In this document: one piece after another, positions 46,406 through 60,199 of the stretch | How the letters are laid out: each line of letters begins with the position of its first letter | Numbering within the stretch: the stretch's first letter is position 1 | Assembly (NCBI RefSeq): GCF_029168945.1 | Contig: NC_083601.1 | Location: 35,391,660-35,455,659, forward strand | Direction: 5' to 3' | Source: Cannabis sativa | Taxonomy: Eukaryota > Streptophyta > Magnoliopsida > Rosales > Cannabaceae | Length of the DNA: 64,000 nucleotides | Notes under the pieces: model-generated | Databases searched by the model: none | What the model saw: only the letters and a program-made list of their open reading frames with translations | Told to the model about the DNA's origin: nothing | Made by a program: the position numbers and the translations under genes

Positions 46406-47701
46406 TTAGCCAGCGGCCTTCTTCCCACCTGAATAGTAACTAAGATACCATCTAACAAATTTCTTCAAACCAGTCTGCAGATCAGTAGTAGGCTTATAAC
46501 CAAGTTCCCTCTGAGCCAAGCTAATATTAGCATGAGTGAACTGAACATCCCCATTCCGTGGCAACTTCATTATATTTCTCTTTGCCTTCACTTTCAAGAG
46601 CCTCTCCAATATGCTGACCAGATCAGAGACCGGCACAGGTGAAGTATTCCCTAAATTAAAAACCCGCAACTGAGCTGGTCCCTTCTTCTTCCCCCCACTT
46701 CCAGTGCTCTTCTCAGCAGTATCCAATGCAGCCAAGCAACCTTTCACAATATCATCAATGTAGGTGAAATCTCTTGCAACCGTGCCATGGTTAGCAGCTT
46801 CAAATATTGAAATCGACTTGCCCTTTAATATATCCCTTGTGAAAAAGAAATAGGCCATATCTGGTCTTCCCCAAGGACCATAAACCGTAAAGAACCTTAA
46901 CCCAGTAAGGGAAAGACCATATATATGATTATAAGTGTGTGCAATTTCCTCACCAGCCTTCTTAGTGGCGGCATACAGACTAGCAGGCTGGTCAGTTCGG
47001 TCTTTTTCAGAAAAGGGTACCTTAGAATTAAGACCATAAACAGAACTAGAGGAAGCCCAAACAATTGCAGGTTGTGGGTTCACCGATTTACAGACTTCAA
47101 GAAGATTAACTAGACCAGCAATATTACTATGAACATAAGAACCAGGATTTTCCATGGCGTACCTCACACCAGCTTGAGCTGCCAAGTGCATCACATGGGT
47201 GAAAGCCACAACCTCGAAAAGCTTCTTCAACAGGGCCGAGTCATTAATATCTCCTTCCACGATAAACACTCCGGTTCGCTCCAAAAGCGCTTGCCGAGCT
47301 CGTTTCAACGAAGGATCATAGTAATCGTTAAAGCTATCGAGTCCAAGCACTCCGTCTCCACGGCGTTTCAGAGCCGAGGACACGTGAGTCCCGACAAATC
47401 CAGCTGCTCCCGTGACCAATACCGAAATCCCATTCCGGGACCGAACCCGAGCCGATGACCGGACCCGTTTTTCCCAGGCGGCTCCGCCCCAACTGTACGT
47501 CCTAAGAGAGCGGCGAGAGGGATCAGACGGTAAAGGATTAGAAGGCGATCGGAAAAAGAAGAGAAAGATCAGACCCAAGAAAACCAAGGACCAAAATGTG
47601 AGCTTAGCGAGGGAGGAATGCCACCGAAGTCTGTGAATGTAAGGGGATTTCTCCATCTTGAACTTCCCCGGAGTTGAAGGAATATTGTCAAGATGAGACA
47701 T
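46406..47701 (-). CDS. GAE6: UDP-glucuronate 4-epimerase (GAE6-like)
   Basis: A single uninterrupted exon. It converts UDP-glucuronate to UDP-galacturonate, the precursor of pectin, in the Golgi. I start at the second ATG (MSHLDNIPSTPGKFKMEKSP, 431 residues) because family members begin there; an upstream in-frame ATG at 47710 would add MKQ. One N-terminal membrane segment (about 33-50, LVFLGLIFLFFF) makes it a type II protein. The lumenal short-chain dehydrogenase domain starts near residue 90 with the NAD-binding TGAAGFVG. HVMHLAAQAGVRYAMENP, WASSSSVYG and the catalytic YAATK follow, then GPWGRPDMAYF and DFTYIDDIVKG. These are the usual GAE motifs at usual length. It resembles Arabidopsis GAE6 closely; other GAE paralogues cannot be fully excluded. 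Confidence 0.95.
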   Translation of the reverse strand: MSHLDNIPSTPGKFKMEKSPYIHRLRWHSSLAKLTFWSLVFLGLIFLFFFRSPSNPLPSDPSRRSLRTYSWGGAAWEKRVRSSARVRSRNGISVLVTGAAGFVGTHVSSALKRRGDGVLGLDSFNDYYDPSLKRARQALLERTGVFIVEGDINDSALLKKLFEVVAFTHVMHLAAQAGVRYAMENPGSYVHSNIAGLVNLLEVCKSVNPQPAIVWASSSSVYGLNSKVPFSEKDRTDQPASLYAATKKAGEEIAHTYNHIYGLSLTGLRFFTVYGPWGRPDMAYFFFTRDILKGKSISIFEAANHGTVARDFTYIDDIVKGCLAALDTAEKSTGSGGKKKGPAQLRVFNLGNTSPVPVSDLVSILERLLKVKAKRNIMKLPRNGDVQFTHANISLAQRELGYKPTTDLQTGLKKFVRWYLSYYSGGKKAAG

Positions 47702-47885
47702 TTGCTTCATCTGTAAATGTGGGAAAGTTTTCGACTTTGAACAGAACCCAGGTCCCTAAATTTCCAATCCTCACTTGTTTTTTCTTGTTCTTTTTTTCCA
47801 CCCTTAAAAATAAAAAATAAAACAATCAGGAAAAAGAAATTGCAATGTGAGTCCCAAATCCCAATTTGATTGATCTGGGCTAGGG

Positions 47886-47894
47886 TTAGGGTTT
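47886..47894 (-). promoter_or_regulatory. Telo-box upstream of GAE6
   Basis: The minus strand reads AAACCCTAACCCTAG about 190 bases 5' of the epimerase start. AAACCCTAA telo-boxes are common in promoters and leaders of plant genes active in growing tissue. Role here is inferred. Confidence 0.4.
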
Positions 47895-47932
47895 GAGAAA
47901 ATGGGAGGTGTGGGTTGAAATTTAAGATTTTT

Positions 47933-47956
47933 TTGTGGTGGTGGTGGTGGTGGTGA
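47933..47956 (+). repeat. (GGT)n microsatellite
   Basis: About seven GTG/GGT repeats 5' of GAE6. The small ORF through them is not credible. Confidence 0.8.
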
Positions 47957-50900
47957 TATTGATATTGATGAGAGGGGTGTCAAAGATAAGGAAAGTGGGG
48001 GAGCTTTGGTATTTTTGTTGGTATTCCTTTTTTAGCTCTTTTACATGTTTGTGTAATGGGAATCTTCTGGTTTCTTGGAGGATTGGGTTGTTGGATGGTG
48101 ATGGTAATGGTAATGGTGGTGATAGTATAAGTGTTTATAGCCCTATATAGTACGTATTACATAAAGCAAAAGGAAGAGATTAACAATCTTCATTTTGATT
48201 AGGCATTGCTATAAGTATAAATCCCTCTCTGTGTTTGTTTGTGTGGAAAGGTAAGTGTTTATTTTTTTTTAACCTTTGACAATGGAGAAGGTACAAATAA
48301 TATTTTAATAAATAATTAATGAAATGACTTTAATTTAGTTTTATGACAAGTTCTGTTTTTTGTTTTTGTTTATTTGTTTTGTTTATTAATAGAAAGGTTA
48401 TATTATGTAAGTTATTAAAAAAAAACCATATGAATTTGATTGGTTGGAAAACCTTGAATTTGGGGGCTATTATTATACCTCAATTTCGTCTATGGAAGTG
48501 TATTTATTTATTTGTTTTAATTCTAATGTTAATTTTGGGTGAATCTATATTTAGGGAGGACTTAATTTTGGGAATTGAGGGGTGTTTTGGGGGGTGAGAT
48601 TTGTTGGAGAGGGTGTGGATGAGATTTTGAGGCTAACAAACAATTAAAGGGTTCTTAGTTTTTTCCCAACATTGAAAGCTGTGAGAGATTTGTGGGGGCA
48701 TGAGACTCTTAAGTCCTCTCATTAAGTTGAGATTTGTGTTGACTGTTGAGCTCTCTACCCAGAGTTAGCTGCATTCATGATTGAAGAAATAGTAAAAAAA
48801 GAAAACAATGTAATTCTTATTAAAGAAGATCCACTTTTTTAAAACTAATATTGAAACAAAAATTAGTTTTCTTGTAGCTGTACTTTGTTTACAATGTGGG
48901 GATTTCTTTCTTATTCTTTTTTTCCTTTCCCATCTTCTAGATTTTCAAAACAAAATCGTTTCACTTAAAACAATTTCTTTTCGTAAATAACAAGCGTATT
49001 GCCACTAAACTAGACTAATTAGCATAATTTTTTAATAATAGTAAAAGTCTAATTAGTTAGTTTTACAGACTATCATTTCTTTATGTTTTATGTTAGTAGC
49101 ATTTTGATTAGTGAAAATCATGATTAAGGTTTGCATATTTGCCAACTAAGTGATTCAATACTATAATTATGTTGGATATGTATAACAATAATATGTAAAT
49201 ACCATGCTCTTTTCTTTGTTGGTACTTAATATATAATGATTGTATATATGCCTCCCTTTTTTTGATTGTATATATAATAAGTACTTTTGGCTTTGGGTTG
49301 ATAGCCTTTCATATTTTTGCAGTTAACACATCTCATATGTCTTATCGTTTTCTATTTATTTCTATGTGTTGGTGCAAGTTGCAAATAAGAAATGGACAAA
49401 ACCGTGAATGTAAAAGTTTAAATATAAAAAAATAAAAAATAAAAGGCAAATAATATTTTTCAAAAGAAGACATGTATGTATATAATTTAATGAGAAAAAA
49501 ACAGCTCAAAAGGAGTCCAGGTAATGACAGTCTGTTCACTCTCATAATTCATTTATGAAAATACAAAGCTCTATTTTCTCTCCTTTATACTTTGACATTA
49601 ATTTCATTAATTAATTTATTTTTTTACATTAATTTCATGATTAGTAAAGATAAATGTTGTGTTTTTTTATTAATAGTTTTCTTTTTATTTTGGGGTGTAT
49701 GTCATGCATATGAGGGAGACACTTCTCATGTGCAGAAGTAAAAAAAAGAGGTTCATCTGAGTCAAATTTATTTAGTGAACACTTTTAGTGCAAACCAAGC
49801 TTTGTAAGCATTTTTCTAGCTCAGAATTGATATTGGTATTTGGTAGTTTGGTACCTTACATTGTAATTTTATATTAGACTATAGCTAGAATCATGTGGGT
49901 GGTTGAAGCTCAGTATTACTTGGGATCACAAGACAAATAGTATTACTTCATTTGAAAGCTCAAATGTGATTCAACTATTCAAGAATATGAAAGAATGAGT
50001 AATGTTTAAGAAAATTATGCTCAAAATTATGTCCCACATTTCCCACATTGATACTCATCATTATAATAACAAGGGCATCAAAAACAAACACATATTATTC
50101 AAGTTTAATCTTAACAGCAAAATAATAAACAGTTTCAGAAACTATTCAAGTTTAATCTTATCCATGCTAATATTTTGATACATTTAAAATCTTATTAGAT
50201 AATTTCCTAATGGGAAATTTTGACAATAATCCTGTTATCAAGATTCATTATTTCTTAATTATAAAATCCAAAAAATATACTAAAAATCTCAATTAAAATC
50301 TACTATATGTACAATATACTTTAAAATACGGTAGAGATAGAGATTAATATTTCTATATGGACTCTCAAATCCCAAGAGAGAAAATTGTTTGAAAATAACA
50401 TCGTATTAAACTTTAACAACGAAACATGTCAAATCGTATTTCTGAAAAATTATTACTTTACATCAAAAGTGTTATTATATAATTAAAGGAACTTAATTAT
50501 TAAAATGTGTTTTACATTTCTCACTTACTCATTATAATCGTTTTTTGATAACATTAATCCCATAATCATGCAAAAAGAAAAAAAATCATGCAAAACTTTT
50601 TTTTTAAAAAAAAAAAAAAAAAAAAACTCACTATATGATAATAGTTAATAAAACTATATATTCTAAAATCTCAATCAAAAGCACATTAAGAGCACATTTA
50701 ATAAAATCAATTAAACTCAGGCATATAAAACTCTTACGTTGGGCTTTCTTTTATTGTACGTCGTTGTCGTTTGTATGGGTTCAATTCAAATAGGGTTCTC
50801 GGTACGACTCTCAATTCAATTGCTTTTATTATTTCTTTGAAGTTTTCTTCGAAACTAAAATCAAATGTTAATGCCCGCTAGTTTTATTTTTTTGACTCTG

Positions 50901-52900
50901 CAAAAACTTTTGGTGACATTAGTGGAGCTGGAGTATTAATCTACGGGCTTGCTTGCATCTGGTTTGGAAGCGAATTGATATGTATATTTATTTTACATGT
51001 ACGTTTTTTAAGTGTCATATTTTTAATTTAACTAACTAAAATTATATAATGAATAATTCTTTTGTATTTATGTATTATCAAGATTTATAGTTGCTTGCCA
51101 TAATTGCAACTATAAATATTGTTGGATGGTGTATTGTTTAATTGTTTGATCTTAAAGTAATAAATTTTTAAAAATACATTTATAATCTACATAGATAACA
51201 TCTTAAGTATATTTAAATCATGTGGGACTTTAAATTTATATTTATAGTAATCTATTTCTAAACAAAATATAAAAATGTCACAAAATTCTAAAAATATAAT
51301 GAAAAAAAATTTAAGATATCACCTAAACTCTTTTGTATTTTTAACCAAAATATCAAATGCTAAATCCCTTTAGGAAAATTGACCAACAATTCATTCATAT
51401 TTTTTTATGAGGAAAATCTCCCTGTATTTTATGGATTTTCCATTATGAATATATAAAATAAACTACTTGTAAACAGTCAAACTCCTTTATTCTCTTTCTC
51501 ACCTCTCAGTTAAACTGGACAAGTTGACTGTAACACAAGTAGAAAGAGATATATAACAAAAAAGGGTATTCAAGATCTTAATTTCTATGGTTATATAAAT
51601 GTAAAAGATCTTCTTTTTTTGGTGTGTGTTAAGGAAAAAAACAAAATGAAACTTTAATTTCTCCGCATCTGCCACCAACCCATGTGAAGGTAGCCTTTCT
51701 TTAATAATCAGGCATCATGTTACATGTCCTATTGTAACAAATGAACATTTAATATAAATATGTATATACATTTATATATATAATATTACACCACATCTTC
51801 ACACCAGTACTCTTATATTATATAAAATAGATTCAGGACGGTGCTACTGCTAGAAACCTATTGCAGATCTTACCACACATATCACTACTACTCCCACTCT
51901 CACGCACACAAACACAAACACCCATATATATAAATGGTCTTAAGAATAGTGACATTGTTTTAGTTGCATAACCAAAACATTCATGACCCCATATGGGCCA
52001 TATCATAATAGGAACACCATACCATGTCCATGGCATGAAAACTGGCGTTTCTGCGTTCAGTGCAAATGGCAATCATTCTATCTGTTCTGTCCCCTTTACT
52101 CTCCAACTTGCCAATAAATCTGTTAACTTTAATAAACATGGACATGGAAACTCGCTAACTAATGCCTCTTGAATCTTGATAAACACAAAACATAGAAAAC
52201 TGTTAACAAGTGGGCGCCCATTCAATACAAACACTTTATTCTTGCAGATAAAAACCAATATCTCAAATAAAAGGAAAAACATACCAACTATAGCAATGGA
52301 GTCATAGCAACATCATCAGCCATTTTTGTTCATAGTTTGACATCAATGGGTTGCATGTGTTTTTCCTTTCTGAAGAATCTCGTGGTGGTGGTCCAGTGAT
52401 AGTGACACTTCTGTTATCTTCTTCTCTATCCAGCTAACTTAGCACTTATTATATCAACTTTTACTTCCAGCTCCCTTACTGAAACAGCAGTTAATGTTTG
52501 TGATGTGAGTTCTCTGTTTCTGTTGTATCAATGTACTTGACAAATGTAGTGATCTTTGACTATCTCCTTGGTGCTTTAATTTGCTCTTCTTGCTGATATT
52601 TGACCAACATGATGAACAAGGGGGTTGTGCTTGTGAATTAAGTTCTTCTACCATTAAGTGCACTATTTAATTTAGATTTAAAAAATAAAGAAATAAGAAA
52701 TAAGAACAAGACCAGTAGCCCAAGACAAAAGTGGGATGAGGAATCCACCTTTTTCCTTTTTTGGTAATTCCATATCAAGTTTTATGGCATAGATACATTT
52801 TCTTTGGCTTGCTTCAAGGCAAAAAAGATCCTCACATTGAAACAATAGCTAAATGAATGTTGTTCTTCCTTTTACAAAAGAAACTGAAATTACAAAATTC
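47957..52900. other. Intergenic region between GAE6 and FUG1
   Basis: AT-rich with poly-A/poly-T runs (for example 50596-50624). Slightly more balanced sequence at 51830-52660 carries short frames that I could not link to any family. No transposon termini recognised. Confidence 0.5.
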
Positions 52901-53174
52901 ATAATTATATACAGTATATAAATTACAAGAAAAGTAATTTCATGCCATGACAGCCATGGCACCCTTTACTCCAAAAAAGTGTGCACGGTGGAAGCTTTCC
53001 AATACATAGCTGCAAAGAACGGTGTGCTCCGAGGTGTGAAGTGGGAGAGAAGGGATTTCATAATTAGGGGATTGCGTGTTGGAGAGCGCTGCCACGTCTG
53101 TCTGTCAATGATAATCAAAAATTGATATTCTTCAAGAAAATCACAGCAGCCAAAAAGTTAGAACTGCATGCTTT

Positions 53175-56100
53175 CTAATATTTCATTCCTTCCAATGCTT
53201 CTGATATTGATGCCGACGCCTCTTCAAGGGTACGCCTCTTTTCAACGGTGTTGAAGGCTTCAATAGTGTCTCCCTCCTCCCAATCATCAAAGTCTTCCAT
53301 ACCAATTCCACACTCAAGACCGGCATTTACCTGTCCCCCAACAGAAAATTAGAAACCATTGCAAAAACTTTGGTACATGCCCAGAAGAGAGCAAGAAGTA
53401 AAGAGATACCAAGTATTGGAATTTGAAAGAAAAAACTCTATAGAAATGAGTGTACAACTTCAATTGATGCAATACCGCTAGACAAGTAAATGCATAAGAA
53501 ACTAGGAGGTTAGATTTATAAATAATATGACATACCTCTTTCACAATCTCCTTAACACGCCTCAACGAATCAAGAACGCCCTCATGGACTACCTTGCCCC
53601 TTCGGAGGACACGGATGCCACAGCCTGTAACAACTTTACCATCATTTATCATGCATCCAGCTACACGACCACTGCCACTGCTGAATACTGCTCGGACTTC
53701 AGCTGAGCCAATTGGTACTTGTTCCTATGAACAGATAACCAGTGATAAGAGACTTGTGCATATTATAGAAAGTTAAGAGCAATCAAGGTGAAGCAGTATG
53801 AGTTTATAAAATAAAAGGACTTGGAGTCATGAGATCTAGCAATAACCTATGTTATCACCATGTGACTCTTGAACTTAGAAAAATGAAAATCCATGCTGAT
53901 TCACGATATATTATTATTATGTATACCCATCCAAGCATATATAAGAACACGGTATGTGTGACATATATGATTTACATGAATAAGGATGTTAAATCCCAGG
54001 ACCATTGATTGCATTATAAGGGAAATAATTTGCTGTCAAGTAGCATACATAAGATTAACCTGTCATCTTATCAGTCTCCAATTAAATAAAATTTATAACA
54101 AATTTGATAACTCATGAACTAACCTCAACAGGATCCAAGAGTCCTTCCATTGCTTTCCGCATATCATCAATAAGTTCATATATAACTCGATATACCCGAA
54201 TTTCAACACCTTTGTTCTCTGCCAAACTTTTCACGGAAGCTGGTACTTTGACATTAAAGCCCAAGATAATGGCGTCACTGGCAACTGCAAGATCAACATC
54301 ACTGTTACTTACATTTCCCGTTGCTTCTAAGAGAAACTTCAAGGTGACATTATCTTGCGGTAGAGCTTGCAGGGCTTGTTTTACAGCCTCAATTGATCCC
54401 TGGTCATAATCAAAGAGAAGACTTTAATTGCAGCTCGAGAAATAAGAAATTTTCAACAAAATAAACTGTAATTATGTATTACACCCATGTGGAGTTTCTA
54501 GTACAAGTACAACAGGCACCTAATGTTACTCTCACAAGAACTTTGACTTATGATTATTCATAACTAAAGCCTTCCATAAAAGAAAAAAGGCTATACTTTC
54601 GCATAAAATCAATTTGTTTCCAGAAGTACAGCTACAATAGTATAGATCATATTTAGACGAGATAAATCAACAAAATGCACTCAAATTTAAATTTTAAAAC
54701 TAACCTTAATTTCATTACAATAATGGAGTTCTAAATATTTAATGGTTTCTGTGATAGGACCAGTTTAGTATCCAAGAAGTTAAGAAAGCCATAATAATTC
54801 AACATTTAAAATTTAGTAGCATTCACCAAATGTCATAAATATAATATATCTTTGATGGTGGAAGTATCTCCATCGATTAGATTTCACGGTAAAGTCAGAG
54901 TATTGTTTTTTCTTTTTTGGTGCCATAAACTTAAAGTTAAAACCTCCAGTTGAATAGAATGGGGAAATTTTGAAGAATTTTTGAGAATTCTAAACTTATT
55001 CATGGTCTTTAAATAATAAAAGCAATGCTTTCTTTCAGAAAAAGTATCTGAATGATTATGTCCTTGATGAGATAGTGTTAAAATAAAGTTGTAGACGATA
55101 ATGTATAACTTACAGTCAAAGCTCCCAAGATCAAGGAGCCAACTTGGCAGGTTTCCATATAAATAAAATAACAGGATACACATACCTGAACATCAACCTT
55201 CATGACAATGTTCAGCTGGTGCAAATCTATCCCAGACACCTTTCCTGCAGCCACAGCAGAAGCTAAGGAAGAAAGGGTTACTTTCCCATCCCCGGCCTTA
55301 GCAGATATACGTTGGTCCCGCAATGACACAGCAGAAGACTCTGCCCTTTCCCTTGCAATATCTAGGGATTCAACAACCTCAAATTCATCCCCAGAAATTG
55401 GAACGTTATTCAATCCAATCACCTACAGCACACAGACAATAATAGTTAGGCTAATGTAAAGAGTAGATGCTTTTTGTGGGTGGGTGGTGGGTGTGGGTGT
55501 TAATAATGTGATCATAGAAAGCATTGGTATCTTTAAAATTTTGTTAAGCAGATGAATCAACTCCAACAAAAATTGAACTAAACTTATGAAATTTGTAACT
55601 AATTTTATTCTTTAATGGTAATTCATTAATAATTTTAAATGATGATAAACAATACGAAGTTACAATGTTAGCACAAACTACTTAAATTCTAAATCATCAT
55701 CAATTTGTTTCAGAGTAGTAACAACAGAAAACTATCTAGCATAATCAATCAAAACAAACCTTGCGTGCATACATACTATATTTTCATGCAAGCGCAAAGA
55801 ATAACATGGACAAGAGCTATTGGTTTAGAAGGAAATTTGATAGGATAAAACAGAAAGATCAGCACTTTAAAACTAGAGAGGTCTACTCTCTCTCTACCAC
55901 AAAAACCCGCAATGGGAAAAATCCTTGTGTATTAATTTTCATCAACTTCTATAAAGCTACTTTCATGCCAAACTGGTTTATATTAGACTCAAATCAGTTT
56001 CTCATCTTAACCATTAAGCTTCACACAGCGTTACATAATTCTAGAATTTAAAATTATTTTGCCTGTTCTAGTAGCACTAAATTAATAAAAGGACACAAAC

Positions 56101-59100
56101 AATAGATACTGTGTAATTGTGGTGAAAGGTTTTCTTGTTAAGAAAAAATAAGACAATTCAGAATTTCTCTTTTATGTGACAAGAAATTGTGACCTGCACT
56201 AATGACAAAGTCCATTTGTGAAAGATGATGAAAAAAGATGTATATGCAAAACAAAACCTGAACAGGTACGGAGGGTCCAGCCTCATCAACTCGCTTTCCA
56301 TCATCATCAAATAAAGCTCGCACCTGACCACGCATGACAAATAATCCTTCAATTAGTAATAGTGAAAGTTACACTAGTAAAACCACTGGGTTGGTCACAA
56401 ACCTTTCCGAAGGCTTCTCCACAAACTACAACGTCACCCCTTTTGAGAGTTCCATTTTGCACAATAACTGTTGCTAGCGGTCCTTTTGATTTATCAAGAC
56501 CTGCCTCAATGACGGTGCCCTTTGCAGTTCTATGGGGATTAGCCTTTAACTCTTGCAACTAAAACAAATATACAAATTATTAGACTACAAAGTTACAAGA
56601 GTATCATAGCTAAATTATCAACACCAACAAGATTTGACCAACCTCAGCAACAAGCATAACAGTTTCCAAGAGCTCATCAACATTCTCGCCTTTAAGGGCA
56701 CTTATCTACAAAAATACATTAATAAATAAAATAAGATTTTTTTGAAGAATAGAATAAGAATTTAAGCAGACAGAAAATAGAGACTCATTTCATTTTCAAA
56801 CAAAAAAAAAATAATAATGCAAGAAATTATAACCTGGACCATCGGGATGTCACCACCCCAATCTTCTGGCATTAAACCAATTGAAGAAAGCTCTTGCATC
56901 ACTCGGTCTGGATTAGCTCCATCTCTATCTATCTGATGAATAAAAGAGAATCAATGAAGAAAATGAGTAATAAGATTATGCACATAACAAACATTAAACG
57001 GAAGTCCTTACTCCTCATTATAAGAATATGATGACTTCAATGCCAAGCACTATTAGGTATGGCCTAACAATGAAATTTTACTTCCTTTACATCTCTACAG
57101 CTAAAAAATACACCACTAGAGTTCAGTACCTTATTTATAGCTATAACTATTGGTACTCCAGCAGCTCTGGCATGAGCTATTGCTTCAGTTGTCTGAGGGC
57201 GAATTCCATCATCCGCAGCCACTACAATGATAGCAATGTCTGTCACCCTTGCACCACGAGCTCTCATTGCTCCAAAAGCCTACATGAGTCGGCATTATAT
57301 TGTTATATCACATTATATTATTCTTTGTATATATATACATCATATCAGGCAAGAAAAATCCATAGATGTCGCTGTTCATAACAATCTTTTTTAGCAAAAT
57401 GAAATTGGTTGCAAAAATTAGACTGCAAATACAGTATTTGTTGTCTGTCATGTTTTAAGTGATTGTTAACAAGCATACCTCATGCCCAGGAGTATCAAGA
57501 AAAACGCATGGTTGCAACTTTCCATCAACAGGAACAAGCACCTTATATGCTCCAATTCCTTGCGTAATTCCACCTGCTTCTGAGGAGGCTACCTGTAAAT
57601 GTTAATCAATCAGCCTTTAGTTATATTATGAAGAGGAGTGCTAGCATAAATTCTACATAGAATTTTGTTTTCTCCCTGTCTAACCATACAATATTTTCAG
57701 ACCTAAAAATTACATCAGACCTTAACTACATGTCTGACCATTTCAGCTAACCCTCTCGGGTAATTCTACATAGGTCTATTAAATACAAACCAACTACATG
57801 AGAACTAACAGGTTATAAATAAGATTTCACTACAACTACACTTCAAATATCCAATCAAATAACATTTCTCCAAAATCGCATGAAAGAACCGCCTTGCATA
57901 CTAAAACATCTTAAACTAAGAGAATGATAGCAAAACAGCTGGGAAAAAAAATCAAAATAAGATAAACAACAATATGTGAACATGTACCTTGCTTTTTCGG
58001 ATGCAATCCAAAAGGGTTGTCTGCCAAGCAAGAATACGATAAGCATATCAGCATTACTAGGATACCAAAGTCTACAAGTACATAAAGAAACAAGAAACTG
58101 ACTAAAGAAAATTGCAAAACCCAAGGGACAAGACTGAATATCACTTACCTTGCCGTGATCCACATGTCCCATAATAGTTAGAACTGGAGGCCTCTCTTCT
58201 AGTTTGTCTAAGTCTTCTTCATCAAGAAATGCCTTCTTTCTTGCCATTTCTTCCACTTTTACCGGATCAGCATCAATGACTTCCACATCATACATTTTGC
58301 AAACCATTTTTACTATATCTCTGTCCAAAGTTTGAACACCATCAGGCTTGATTCCCTTCGAGTACAAATACCCAAGAATTTCACCATCACTGGTGGCCAG
58401 ATCGTAAGCCAACTCCTCAACTGTCATACCTTCTTCATCAACCTCTAGGATTTCTACTTTGACAGGGGCAGCATCTCTGGCAGCCTGGAGTCGAGCTGCC
58501 TTCCTGCTCGCTTTACTCCATTTCCTACCTTTCCTGGCTGCTCCAGGAATGGAAACGTTAAGTTCTGATGAATCATCCATATCAACATCAGTGTCAGCTT
58601 TCATTCGCCTACGTGAGCCTCCAGCAGCATTTTTTTTCCGATAATCATCTTTGAATTTTCCTGGGGGAGGATTCTTTACTGGTTTCGTAGGAGCTAAAAC
58701 TGCTTGAGCAATTACAGGATCAACCACTGGTTTCTTGCTTGCAAATTTGTCAATCAAAATTGGCTTCCTTTCTTTAGGTTTCACAGTCGAATCAGTTTCA
58801 TTAGTTGCTTGGGAACTTTTAGCAGCTCCCACATCCTTCAATATAACAGGTTTCTTGACCGTTGGAGTTGGAGCTACAGAAGGTTTCGTCTGTAATTTTG
58901 GCTGTGGTCTCAAGGGTGGCTGCGGCCTTAAAGGAGCAGCAGGGGTTCGAGACTCTACCTTCACTCCACTCCCAGATTTAGGTTCTTCTCTATCAACCTT
59001 GCCATCAAGCTTAGGTGAGTCCTTCACAACTTTTTTAACAGATGCAACAGTATCACCTTTCCTCCACACACTCTTCATTGTTTTAGATTTCCTATTCGCA

Positions 59101-59681
59101 ACCGAGTTCACAGGTGGAGCGGCATTTCTAGAAACAGTACTTCTATTAGAGAGTGCTGGTTTATTTACAGACACACTACCTGTGTTATTACTGGAGTCAC
59201 CTGATGTTGAAGTTTCAAGCTTTTCAGCCTTCTCCAAAACCTCTCCAAGTGACTCAATCACCTTACTTCTTTCTTGCTCACTACCTAACCCTTCATCATC
59301 AGAACCCTTACTATTTCTTGAAGGGTCCCAATCTGTTGAGTTCCCACCTAAAAGGGTTTCCACATTGGACCCCGAGGACTTCAATACTGGCTTCGGGGAA
59401 GGCTTAAGTACAAAGTCAGCTTGGCCATCAGTACTATTACTTCCTTTATATGTGTTAGAATCAAGAGAAACGGCATTGCCTTGCTCAGCAATTAAATCTG
59501 TCGTTGTGACTGAATATTTACAGACAGAAACTGACAAACAATGCCATCTTTTGTTACCTCTAAAATTTCTTTTAGACAAAGAAACTCTCCTAACAAATGA
59601 ACGGGACCTTTCAGACGAACCCACTATCATAACACTCCCTAAACTGACCAGGGAAGCCATGGAAGCCATTGTTCCTTGCAT
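53175..59681 (-). CDS. FUG1: Chloroplast translation initiation factor IF-2 (FUG1-like)
   Basis: Twelve coding exons: 59681-58149, 58020-57988, 57592-57479, 57279-57130, 56932-56834, 56705-56643, 56558-56403, 56323-56258, 55422-55186, 54399-54124, 53724-53536, 53330-53175. All introns are phase 0 with GT-AG borders, and 3072 bp encode 1023 residues, close to Arabidopsis FUG1. IF-2 is a GTPase that brings initiator fMet-tRNA to the small ribosomal subunit in plastids. The N terminus (about 60 residues, Ser/Arg-rich) looks like a transit peptide, followed by a low-complexity basic/Pro-rich region and an IF2-N domain (near [14 protein letters not shown]). The G domain has GHVDHGK|TT (G1, split by an intron), [10 protein letters not shown] (G2), DTPGH (G3), NK|ID (G4) and SALKG (G5). 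Beta-barrel and C-terminal domains end with [19 protein letters not shown] start at the inner Met (MASMASL) is possible. Confidence 0.96.
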
Positions 59682-59729
59682 GCTTCCAGTAAAAACTAAT
59701 GAATTCTATGATAAACTCATTTCATTTGT

Positions 59730-59921
59730 CTACAATTCCACAAGTATATAGTCAATTATATGGGGGGAAATATTATTACCAGAAACAAAATTCAGGGGAT
59801 ACAAAAGCCAAATTCAGCAAAAACAGCAGAATTAGAAGTACCCAACAAAAAATCTGATTGGAAAAACAGAAACCCAAGTCCAAAAACTAATAGTTCGACA
59901 CAAAAAGATAAACTTTCTTAC
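59730..59921 (-). other. Predicted 5' UTR intron of FUG1
   Basis: On the minus strand GAGAG|GTAAGAAAG (donor, exon end 59922) and GGAATTGTAG|ACAAATG (acceptor, exon start 59729) bracket a T-rich 192-base segment upstream of the start codon. The leader exon 59922 to about 60100 is CT-rich (CTCTCAACTCC), as in many plant leaders. Confidence 0.45.
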
Positions 59922-60199
59922 CTCTCTCAAAGAGACAACAAGAATAGAATTGAAACACTTGGCGTTGGAGTTGAGAGAGGGAGAAAGAGTGAGTGAAAAG
60001 GAAATGAGAAAAGAGAAAAGAGGGTGTGTGGCTATAAAAAGTGGGGATAATATAATGGTAAGAAATGGAGAGCGAGAGAGACAAGCCAAACCAGTTCTCC
60101 ACAGGCTAATGGAAATTTCGAAACAGGTATGTGTGGCTGCTTCTCTGCCTGACAAAATACAATGGCGATAAGGATTTTGGTGGGTTTTTTGGATTTTCA

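Noticed and set aside
51833..52663. Three short minus-strand frames (51833-52072, 52073-52282, 52454-52663)
   Set aside because: No recognisable domain and no consistent splice links; a non-coding RNA or microRNA precursor was considered, but no known mature microRNA sequence was seen.
58735..59751. 338-codon open frame on the plus strand
   Set aside because: It is the antisense shadow of FUG1 exon 1, whose own strand matches a known protein and splices into it.
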